A stretch of 64,000 nucleotides of DNA from Promethearchaeota archaeon (lineage in GTDB: Archaea > Asgardarchaeota > Lokiarchaeia > Sigyniarchaeales > Promethearchaeaceae), in contig JAFGBS010000001.1 in the NCBI GenBank assembly GCA_016933055.1, forward strand, positions 62,001 to 126,000, written 5' to 3'. The notes under the pieces were generated by a model, which was not told the DNA's origin, ran no database searches, and saw only the letters and a program-made list of their open reading frames with translations. Each line of letters starts with the position of its first letter. The first letter of the stretch is position 1. Shown here piece after piece: positions 28,477-35,399 of the stretch. A program made the translations under genes and the position numbers.

Positions 28477-29901
28477 ATGAAGTATGAAGAAATTATACAA
28501 AGATTGGAGAATTTACGTGAAACTCCACCTGTAGATGTATCAAATTCTGTGATCGAGCCAGCGATTCAAGAATTTTATAAGAGATACCCGAAATCTCTCG
28601 CAATGTTCGAAGAAATGAAGAAATACATACCTGGTGGAATTGAACATATGAATTCCATTCAATATCCCTTCCCAATCGTCATAAATAAAGCCCAGGGACC
28701 TTATCTATTTGATTTGAATGGAAACAAATTTATAGATTACCTTATGACCTCGGGTCCATGCATTTTGGGTCATAACTATCCTGAAGTGCGAGACTATGTC
28801 ATTGAAGTATTAAGAGAAAATGGACCTGCTACAGGAGTCATGTGTGAATATGAGTTACTTGCTGCAAAAAAGATATGCGAGCATATGGAGAACGTAAGTA
28901 AGGTAAGATTCTATCAGAGTGGCTCTGAGGCAAATATGGCGATGGCTCGAATTGCGAGGTTGTATACGGATAAGAAAAAAATCATCAAGGTGGAAGGGTC
29001 GTATCATGGATGGGCGGATCAGTTTGTCACGGGACTTCATTTACCAGGGACAGGTCCTATGTTCGCTCATGGCATTCCTCCAGAGCATTATTCTAATACC
29101 GTAGGAGTTATGCCAAATGATATTGAAGGGATAAAGAAAGCGATTTCTGATAATAAAGATAAGGGGGGTACAGCTGCAATTGTGCTAGAGGCATGTGGGG
29201 GGGATTCTGGTACTTTTCCTCCCGCTCCCGGATATTTGGAGGAAGTTAGGGAAATATGCACAGAAAATGATGTGCTACTCGTGTTTGACGAAGTTGTTAC
29301 GGGTTTTCGACTTAGTATGGGTGGAGCTCAAGAATATTATGGAATTGATGCAGATATATCAGTTTTAGGTAAGATTGTGGGTCACGAATACCCTAGTGCA
29401 GGCGCAGTTGGCGCACGAGACGATATCATGCAGATGATTTTGGGAAAGGGAGGAAATAATTCTGAAATCGGTCAAAAAGTCTTTACAGCAGGTACCATGG
29501 CTGGGACTAACTTAACCAGTGCTGCAGCTTATAAAGCAATTGAATGCATCGAAAAAACAAACACTATTGAAATTGCCGGCAAGGTTGCGGATGAACTATC
29601 CAAGGGGTTGAATAAAATCTTCGCAGATTATAAGCTTCCGTTTTTCACATATAATTTCAAATCTATAATCCAGCTGCGTATGTCAGGTTTTTATACTGTA
29701 GATCTAACTAAACCTAACGCAATCAAAGAAGTTTTACAGCGCAGAGAAAACGCAGCAAAATATCAAATATTAGAAGCTCTAGAGGGAATCAACACATTAC
29801 AATCTATCCGAATGTATACCTCATTGATGCATAATGATAATAAACTAATCAATGATACTCTTGTTGGATTCGAACGTATTTGTCAAAAATTATCAAAATG
29901 A
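28477..29901 (+). CDS. Glutamate-1-semialdehyde aminomutase-like class III aminotransferase
   Basis: 474 residues. SGSEANMAMARIAR is the PLP-phosphate loop, FDEVVTGFR carries the PLP-ring Asp, and Lys299 in LGKIVGHEYPSAGAVG is the Schiff-base lysine. A 40-residue N-terminal extension precedes the usual start. The sequence keeps GSA-aminomutase traits (SYHGWAD, GTMAGTNLTSAAA), but many such proteins are aminotransferases of beta- or omega-amino acids, and no tetrapyrrole gene is nearby. It differs clearly from the aminotransferase next to kce. Transcribed from its own promoter after the PhoU-like regulator. Confidence 0.82.
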   Translation: MKYEEIIQRLENLRETPPVDVSNSVIEPAIQEFYKRYPKSLAMFEEMKKYIPGGIEHMNSIQYPFPIVINKAQGPYLFDLNGNKFIDYLMTSGPCILGHNYPEVRDYVIEVLRENGPATGVMCEYELLAAKKICEHMENVSKVRFYQSGSEANMAMARIARLYTDKKKIIKVEGSYHGWADQFVTGLHLPGTGPMFAHGIPPEHYSNTVGVMPNDIEGIKKAISDNKDKGGTAAIVLEACGGDSGTFPPAPGYLEEVREICTENDVLLVFDEVVTGFRLSMGGAQEYYGIDADISVLGKIVGHEYPSAGAVGARDDIMQMILGKGGNNSEIGQKVFTAGTMAGTNLTSAAAYKAIECIEKTNTIEIAGKVADELSKGLNKIFADYKLPFFTYNFKSIIQLRMSGFYTVDLTKPNAIKEVLQRRENAAKYQILEALEGINTLQSIRMYTSLMHNDNKLINDTLVGFERICQKLSK

Positions 29902-29954
29902 AAGCTAGGCAAAGATAAAAACAGCAACATCACGAATTCCCCAAAATTAAGGAA

Positions 29955-30806
29955 TTAATAGTCTCCGGGAGTTTTACTTCGGATTCTCGGAGTTTTTTCC
30001 CGTATTTCTGGAGTTTTGGACTTCATATTTCGCATAAGGTCCTCTAAATCGCTTTGCATTTTATTTACCTTCCGCATTTTTTCATCTAAATCCTTTCTAT
30101 CTCTTTTCATTTGTTTTTGTTCATCTTCTAACCGTGAACGTTCCTTTCTAAGTTGATGTTTTTCATCCTCAATCCGTCTCCTCTCATTCTCAATTTTTTT
30201 ATTTTCATTTTTCAACAGATCATTATCTCGAAGGAGTCTATTGTATTCCTTTTCCTTATCATTAATTTTATTTTCTAATTGTCTCTGCTTCCGTTCTAAA
30301 TCAGGAATTGCCTTTTTATATTTGTTATATTCATCCTCCGCTCGTTTTGCTTTCTCTTCTGCATCACTTTTTCGTCTATTTAAGCGGTCTTCCTCTCTTC
30401 TTTTTTTATCTGCAAATTCTCTTTGATCATCGCGTAATTTTGTTACTTCGCGATTTATAGCATCTTCCCGACGATCTAAACGATCCTTTTCATCTTTCAT
30501 ACTTTTTTGTTGCTTTTCTAACCATGCATTTTCATTTAGGAGTTTATCCCGCTGTTTCTGTAATTCTTTAAGTTCTTGAATAAATTTTTGACGCTGCTGT
30601 TCTAACTCTTCCAAAGATTTAGGATATTTCTCCATTTTCTTTAAGATTTTTTGCCATTCTTTTCGTTCATCTTCTAATTTTTTACGTTCTTCCTCCAGTT
30701 TTTCCCATTGTTTACGAATATCATTCGAATCTACCTCAAGATATGGTTCAGGAGTTTTAGAAATAATATCTTTTGGTGTTTTTGATCGGATCTGCTTTCG
30801 TCCCAT
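29955..30806 (-). CDS. Coiled-coil protein with terminal KTP repeats, divergent to the ubiquitin-like gene
   Basis: 283 residues. Residues about 28-260 are an almost uninterrupted, highly charged coiled coil (E/K/R/D/Q-rich heptads, few breaks near 58-62 and 163). Both ends carry short repeats: SKTP at 8-11 and 16-19, and KTP at 264-266, 271-273 and 278-280 in SKTPEIREKTPRIRSKTP. The SKTP-x4-SKTP unit at the N terminus occurs with the same spacing in the acidic tail of the ubiquitin-like protein encoded divergently. No enzyme domain, signal or membrane segment is visible. A scaffold or filament that recruits, or is modified by, the ubiquitin system is inference. I do not recognise a named family. 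Confidence 0.75.
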   Translation of the reverse strand: MGRKQIRSKTPKDIISKTPEPYLEVDSNDIRKQWEKLEEERKKLEDERKEWQKILKKMEKYPKSLEELEQQRQKFIQELKELQKQRDKLLNENAWLEKQQKSMKDEKDRLDRREDAINREVTKLRDDQREFADKKRREEDRLNRRKSDAEEKAKRAEDEYNKYKKAIPDLERKQRQLENKINDKEKEYNRLLRDNDLLKNENKKIENERRRIEDEKHQLRKERSRLEDEQKQMKRDRKDLDEKMRKVNKMQSDLEDLMRNMKSKTPEIREKTPRIRSKTPGDY

Positions 30807-30850
30807 ATATTAAGGTAGATATTATTGACTCAAAAAATTATTGCCCTAGA

Positions 30851-30879
30851 GAATTCATAGAATTATTTTGTATGAATTC
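30851..30879. promoter_or_regulatory. Perfect inverted repeat between coiled-coil and ubiquitin-like genes
   Basis: GAATTCATA (30851-30859) and TATGAATTC (30871-30879) are exact reverse complements separated by 11 bases, midway between the two divergent start codons. The position fits an operator controlling both genes. Confidence 0.5.
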
Positions 30880-30958
30880 AGCATAGATTTTTATTTTCAC
30901 ACTTTAAGTTGTAAGTACATTTTTTACGATTAGAAAAAAATTTAAATGAGGAATAAGA

Positions 30959-31330
30959 ATGTCAAAAGAATTTGATGAAGATTTAGATGAAGATTTAGAT
31001 GAAGACTTAGAGGAACCTGAGGTAGCATCTAAGACTCCAACCAAGGTTGTATCCAAAACTCCAGCTCCAAGAGTAGCAGGAAATGATCTTTCAATTTTCC
31101 TAATGTCCACTATTGGTCCTGGGGAAAAGAAGCAAAAATTATTAGTTAACACGGGGAATTCGGTCGGGGATATTAAACAGACAGTGGGAAGTATTTTCGG
31201 TGTAGATCCATCCGATTTCCACCTGAGTCATGGGGGAATCACAATGGATGATGGAAATTACTTAAAAGATTATCCCATAAAAGATGGAGATACAGTTCTA
31301 TTAATCCCGGCAAGTACTGCGGGGATGTAA
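30959..31330 (+). CDS. Ubiquitin-like modifier with acidic N-terminal tail and Ala-Gly-Met end
   Basis: 123 residues. Residues 1-21 are an acidic repeat (DEDL units encoded by 12-base repeats), 22-41 hold two SKTP motifs, and 42-122 form a ubiquitin beta-grasp: LSIFLMSTIG, the helix SVGDIKQTVGSIFGV, and DYPIKDGDTVLLIPASTAGM. The tail aligns residue by residue with the ubiquitin tail: Ala121-Gly122 where ubiquitin has Gly75-Gly76, followed by one Met that a protease would have to remove. Ala118 lies where ubiquitin has Arg72. E1, E2 and a JAMM protease follow on the same strand. GAGG eight bases before the ATG. It should be activated by the adjacent E1. Confidence 0.88.
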   Translation: MSKEFDEDLDEDLDEDLEEPEVASKTPTKVVSKTPAPRVAGNDLSIFLMSTIGPGEKKQKLLVNTGNSVGDIKQTVGSIFGVDPSDFHLSHGGITMDDGNYLKDYPIKDGDTVLLIPASTAGM

Positions 31331-31351
31331 TAACAATTTTTCTTTACTCCC

Positions 31352-31360
31352 TTTTATAAA
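31352..31360 (+). promoter_or_regulatory. TATA-like element before the E1 gene
   Basis: TTTTATAAA lies about 60 bases before the E1 ATG, so E1-E2-JAMM may have a promoter of their own with a leader of about 35 bases in addition to read-through from the modifier gene. A T-rich stretch just before it could end the modifier transcript. Confidence 0.4.
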
Positions 31361-31417
31361 CCAAGTAATCAGAATTAGTTATCCTATACAAGTATTAAAC
31401 TTACCGAGTAGCTTGGA

Positions 31418-32665
31418 ATGTCAGAATCAGATTTTTTTTCAAATAATCTTACAGAAGAAGAACGTGAATTATATGATCGACAATTTCGCTTACAAGGATG
31501 GAATCAAAGCATATTAAAAAACTCTCGAGTATTGATGGTAGGGGTGGGAGGGTTAGGATGTGAAATTGCTAAAAATCTGACAATGGTGGGAGTAGGACAT
31601 ATAGACTTAGTTGATTTGGATGTAATAGAACATTCCAACTTAAACCGACAGATGCTTTTTATAGGTGCGAAGGTTGCTCGTCCGAAAGCTCTAGCAGCAG
31701 TTGATATGCTGAAAAAAATTAACCCAAATATCACCATTAAAGGATATCGTTCCTCATTGGAACAATTACCTCCCGTATTATACAAAAAAGCCGATGTGAT
31801 TATCAGTGGATTGGATTCCATGCAAGCACGCCTAAACCTAAATACTCAAGTTATTCGGTTTAATAAACCTCTCGTGGATGGTGGTGTAAATGGATATCAC
31901 GGTCACATTTATACAATTTTTCCTAAAATAAATGCATGCTTTGAGTGTTATTCCGTTTCCTCCTCTGAAAGTGATGATATGGCTGCATGTACCGTAGTAG
32001 GAATACCCCGCAAACGAATCCATTGTTTGTTTAAAGCAATGATGAAATTTGAGGAGATTAATTCAAATCCCCCTAATGTGAAGAATATTAAAGAACTCAA
32101 ATTTTTGAAGGATAATGCTAATGAATTGGTGGAAAAATTTGGATTCGAACCCCTATTTGAAGAAAAAGAAATCATTCAAATTATTGATCACCATGATCCG
32201 GGAATTATTACCATCAATGCAGTAATTGCGAGCATACAGTCGCACGAGGTGATTAAAATACTGAATTATATTAAGGGTAATAAAGGATTGGGAATTCCGA
32301 ATAAATCTTACATTATCTATAATGGTATGACAGCTCGATTTTATCATTTGGACAAACCACGGAATGATAAATGCCCTCAATGCGGGGATGACGTCCTTTG
32401 GGAAGACTTCTATTTACGCAAAGATCAGCCCCTACAGTTAATTATTGATGGATTGAAAATGAAAGGTCATAACTTAGATTCTGAAATGGAACCGATTATA
32501 ACCATACCAGATTTTAACTCCATTCGGGAACTGGATCTGCAGAGAACTGTCCTGGAAAATAGATTGTTTCCACTCTCATTACTCACAATTTCTGGATTCA
32601 CAGAAGGGGATATTTATGTTACTCTGCATATATTCAAAGATAAGACCCTCAAACACAGTTCATAA
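31418..32665 (+). CDS. E1-like ubiquitin-activating enzyme (UBA3-type)
   Basis: 415 residues. Adenylation domain: VGVGGLGCE (41-49) for ATP, Asp66 and Asp68, and the conserved HSNLNRQ (72-78). Zinc ligands are the pairs Cys174/Cys177 (CFEC) and Cys319/Cys322 (CPQC). The catalytic cysteine is Cys191 in AACTVVGIPR, the position of the UBA3 active-site cysteine in a TxxxxPR context, with a catalytic-cysteine insert to about 265. Residues 335-410 resemble the ubiquitin-fold domain that binds E2. The length fits a self-contained archaeal E1 and not a MoeB/ThiF sulfur-transfer protein. Lies between modifier and E2 genes. Confidence 0.93.
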   Translation: MSESDFFSNNLTEEERELYDRQFRLQGWNQSILKNSRVLMVGVGGLGCEIAKNLTMVGVGHIDLVDLDVIEHSNLNRQMLFIGAKVARPKALAAVDMLKKINPNITIKGYRSSLEQLPPVLYKKADVIISGLDSMQARLNLNTQVIRFNKPLVDGGVNGYHGHIYTIFPKINACFECYSVSSSESDDMAACTVVGIPRKRIHCLFKAMMKFEEINSNPPNVKNIKELKFLKDNANELVEKFGFEPLFEEKEIIQIIDHHDPGIITINAVIASIQSHEVIKILNYIKGNKGLGIPNKSYIIYNGMTARFYHLDKPRNDKCPQCGDDVLWEDFYLRKDQPLQLIIDGLKMKGHNLDSEMEPIITIPDFNSIRELDLQRTVLENRLFPLSLLTISGFTEGDIYVTLHIFKDKTLKHSS

Positions 32666-32695
32666 TAAATATAAAAAATATCAAAAGGAAGAAAT

Positions 32696-33223
32696 ATGTC
32701 AATCAGACAAAAGCGAGTATCCCAAGAATTTGCTCGTTTGAAGAAATTGTATAAAGAAGGTACAATCAAACAGCTGAAAGCTTTTGATTCCGAGAAAAAA
32801 AGTATTGATCATCTGAAGATCCTAATTCAAGGACCAAAAGGAAGTGCTTATCAGGGAGGTTATTTCAAATTAGAAATGAAATTTCCTAAGGATTATCCAA
32901 ATCAACCCCCCTTCGTACGACTACATACTCCTATTTGGCATCCCAATTTCTGGCCTAAACCAACGGAATACTCAGGTCAACGGAATATTTGTTTAGCATT
33001 AATAGATCCAAATTTTATCGGGAAAAAAGGCGGATGGAGCCCATCCAAGACTTCTGTGACGGTCGTACAAGCAATTATTGCAATGTTGAACACTTCGGGA
33101 CAATATATTAACCCTACTGATGTTTTTAACAAAAAAGCAGCCCTGGAAATGATGGAAAATCGAAAGAAATTTGATAAAAAGGTTAAAAATCTTGTTAGAA
33201 AATATGCCAACCAAAAATGGTAA
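32696..33223 (+). CDS. E2-like ubiquitin-conjugating enzyme
   Basis: 175 residues with a UBC fold: N-terminal helix VSQEFARLKKLYKEG, the PxxYPNQPPFVRL strand-turn, HPN at 82-84, and the catalytic Cys99 in NICLALI. Between Asn84 and Cys99 there are 14 residues rather than the seven or so of typical E2s, so the loop before the active site is longer. A Trp-Ser-Pro segment (GWSPSKTSVTVVQAI) and a C-terminal helix to residue 175 complete the fold. It should accept the modifier from the adjacent E1. AAGGAAG precedes the ATG and the gene lies 30 bases after E1. Confidence 0.93.
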   Translation: MSIRQKRVSQEFARLKKLYKEGTIKQLKAFDSEKKSIDHLKILIQGPKGSAYQGGYFKLEMKFPKDYPNQPPFVRLHTPIWHPNFWPKPTEYSGQRNICLALIDPNFIGKKGGWSPSKTSVTVVQAIIAMLNTSGQYINPTDVFNKKAALEMMENRKKFDKKVKNLVRKYANQKW

Positions 33224-33243
33224 TTGGAGGATAGGTCACCGAA

Positions 33244-34044
33244 ATGGACGACGAAGAATCAATGGATATTGAAAGCTTGAAAGAAAAGTTAAAAGCTGAA
33301 ATGCTCCAAAAATTACGCAAAGAAATTAAAAAAGAAGTACTAATGGAGATTTACAATGAATTAAAGTCTGAAGAGAAAGAGACAATCCAAAATAAAATTG
33401 CACATGAAAATCATGAGATCGGAAAATATGAATCTGATTCCAAAGGAGAACTCGTAAGAGAGGGCACAAAGAAAGAAAAAGTTCTTGTTCAAATTAAAAC
33501 GATTATGAAAGTTGTATCCCATGCTTTGAAATATGCTAACAACAATATCCCTAAAGAGTACTGGGTAGAAGTAATCGGTTTGTTATCGGGAAAATTCGAC
33601 CAGAAAAAAAATATTGTCACAATCGAAGATGCTTATCCAATGGGACATGGAAATGCTGTGTACGCCGAAATTAAAGATTATAAGAATTTTGTAAGAGCCT
33701 ATCAAGATTTAAGTTCTAAAGGGCAATTTATTTGCGGTTGGTATCATTCTCATCCTTCATATGGGCTTTTTTTATCTTCTGAAGATATGGGGACTCAAGC
33801 CCGATATCAGAAATTTTGGGATAAATCGTTGGCTTTAGTAATTGATCCCACCCAGATAGATGGAAATAAATTGGGATTCGACATCTTTCGAGCGAATATG
33901 CGAACAAAAAAGTGGTATAAAGTTCCTTTTTTAATCGAAGGAAATTTAGATGCAAAATCTTTACCGGGATTGGTTGATTTCGTGAATCCCATTGTTGAAG
34001 GAAAGAAAATATTTTTAGAATATGATGAATCTACCAGCGGATAA
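33244..34044 (+). CDS. JAMM/MPN+ metalloprotease (Rpn11-like deubiquitinase)
   Basis: 266 residues. The zinc motif is complete: Glu109 (VEVIGLL), His168 and His170 (YHSHPSYG), Ser178 and Asp181 (LSSED), placing it with catalytic Rpn11/AMSH-type proteases. The first 65 residues are a charged alpha-helical segment (EKLKAEMLQKLRKEIKKE) that may form a coiled coil. Expected roles are trimming the modifier precursor after Gly122 and removing it from targets. GGAGGAT precedes the ATG, 20 bases after the E2 stop, so it is the third gene of the E1-E2-JAMM operon. Confidence 0.93.
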   Translation: MDDEESMDIESLKEKLKAEMLQKLRKEIKKEVLMEIYNELKSEEKETIQNKIAHENHEIGKYESDSKGELVREGTKKEKVLVQIKTIMKVVSHALKYANNNIPKEYWVEVIGLLSGKFDQKKNIVTIEDAYPMGHGNAVYAEIKDYKNFVRAYQDLSSKGQFICGWYHSHPSYGLFLSSEDMGTQARYQKFWDKSLALVIDPTQIDGNKLGFDIFRANMRTKKWYKVPFLIEGNLDAKSLPGLVDFVNPIVEGKKIFLEYDESTSG

Positions 34045-34058
34045 GCCTTTTATCTTTA

Positions 34059-34064
34059 TTTTTT
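34059..34064 (+). terminator. T tract after the JAMM gene
   Basis: A six-T run within TTTATCTTTATTTTTTG starts 15 bases after the JAMM stop and likely ends the E1-E2-JAMM transcript. Confidence 0.35.
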
Positions 34065-34093
34065 GTTTATTCATCATAAGCCATGCTTTTAGG

Positions 34094-34109
34094 ATATAAT
34101 TAATTATAT
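34094..34109. promoter_or_regulatory. AT palindrome acting as TATA region of the RING-like gene
   Basis: ATATAATTAATTATAT is a perfect 16-base palindrome whose centre is 20 bases before the GTG at 34122, the distance expected for a TATA box of a leaderless gene. Confidence 0.4.
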
Positions 34110-34121
34110 TGTGTGATTTAA

Positions 34122-35312
34122 GTGCAAAAAAGAATTCTAAAAATCATAATATATGTGGTCATAATTGGACTTAGTCTTCTGATTGGAGTGATATTAGGCT
34201 ATACTCCCTCCAATTCTCTGAATGGATTCTTTTCATTTTTATTCATTGGTATCTGGTTGTCATACACTATTACCGTCTTGTTTCGAATTAAAAAAATGAG
34301 AGAATACCATTCTTCGTTAAATAATGCTCTATTAATATTCGGTGATTTATTCATTTCGGCATTTTACGGAATATGGGGTGATTTTACCCCTATTCTTATT
34401 CAAAGAATATTTCCCACTACATCTATGAAAATTAATCTCTGGACTGCGACTTTCTCTTTGCCATACCTAATATTTGGGACCTTCCTTCTACTTTTCTCTA
34501 TTACTAAATATTTTGCAGTATATCTCGGTAATAAAGCAATCAATGCTCGAAAATTTACAATATTTACGGGAATTGTGTTTCTGGGACTAGATTTAAGCTA
34601 TATATTATTGCGGCAAGGAATATACACCTTAGATTTTTTGGATCTCTCTCACCTATATGGAACTTTCAACGTGTATATCACCGTACATATGGGGATTATC
34701 GTGTTTTTTGGAATAGTGGGGATTATAACTCGAAATCGTTCGATGACTTCATATAATTTAGATCAACTCACCTCTCGTATGAATGATATCGATCGTCGTA
34801 TCAATGATGCCGAAATTGCCTCTGCAGCAGCACAAAGGAGTGAACAAAGGGCCCGGGATGCTGAAAAAGAGCGGCAAAGGCGTATAGCTCGCGCTGAACA
34901 ACGAAAAAAGGATAAATCTCTGAAACAACAACGTTCTTCCCCTAAAGTTTTACGTCCCACTTCCACAGCTCAATCTTCACGAAAGACTTCTGCATCTAAA
35001 TCTCGGGGATCCTCGTTAAGTGCTAAACAATTGATGGAAATGAAGCCTAAAACGGGTACTTTGAGTAAGGAGGACTTTATGTGCATCTTTTGCTTTGAAC
35101 TGCCAACTACTTCTGATAAGGGACGTGGTATTGTATTATGCCCCCACTGTCGTTATCCGGCTCATTATGACGAGTTTATGAAGTGGGTACGAAATTCAAA
35201 TTTGTGTTCCCGCTGTGATGGAGTGATACCTGCTAGCTTTATTCGCAACCCTACAATCATCCCAGTCAAAACCTATCTAAAAGTTTATAAACATTTTAAA
35301 AAGTACTTTTAA
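34122..35312 (+). CDS. Six-helix membrane protein with C-terminal RING-like zinc domain (putative E3)
   Basis: 396 residues. Six hydrophobic helices lie near 6-27, 36-55, 69-88, 107-134, 145-163 and 181-203. A charged coiled coil (about 215-270) and a Ser/Lys/Arg-rich linker lead to a zinc domain: Cys321, Cys324, Cys340, Cys343, His348, Cys362 and Cys365, spaced C-x2-C-x15-C-x2-C-x4-H-x13-C-x2-C, close to RING and to FANCL/PHD-like crossbraces. An eighth ligand is not obvious. Archaeal ubiquitin clusters often encode a small RING protein; here it is fused to a membrane domain. E3 activity is inference. GTG start from its own promoter. Confidence 0.75.
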   Translation: MQKRILKIIIYVVIIGLSLLIGVILGYTPSNSLNGFFSFLFIGIWLSYTITVLFRIKKMREYHSSLNNALLIFGDLFISAFYGIWGDFTPILIQRIFPTTSMKINLWTATFSLPYLIFGTFLLLFSITKYFAVYLGNKAINARKFTIFTGIVFLGLDLSYILLRQGIYTLDFLDLSHLYGTFNVYITVHMGIIVFFGIVGIITRNRSMTSYNLDQLTSRMNDIDRRINDAEIASAAAQRSEQRARDAEKERQRRIARAEQRKKDKSLKQQRSSPKVLRPTSTAQSSRKTSASKSRGSSLSAKQLMEMKPKTGTLSKEDFMCIFCFELPTTSDKGRGIVLCPHCRYPAHYDEFMKWVRNSNLCSRCDGVIPASFIRNPTIIPVKTYLKVYKHFKKYF

Positions 35313-35399
35313 GGTGTTTTACAAAGGTTCTAAATCTCTTGTCGATCTCATCCATTAATATCCTTTACAAATTCTATAAATAGGAAAAAAAATAAAAAA

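Noticed and set aside
28477..29901. Assignment as hemL for haem synthesis
   Set aside because: N-terminal extension and lack of tetrapyrrole neighbours make a generic class III aminotransferase safer.
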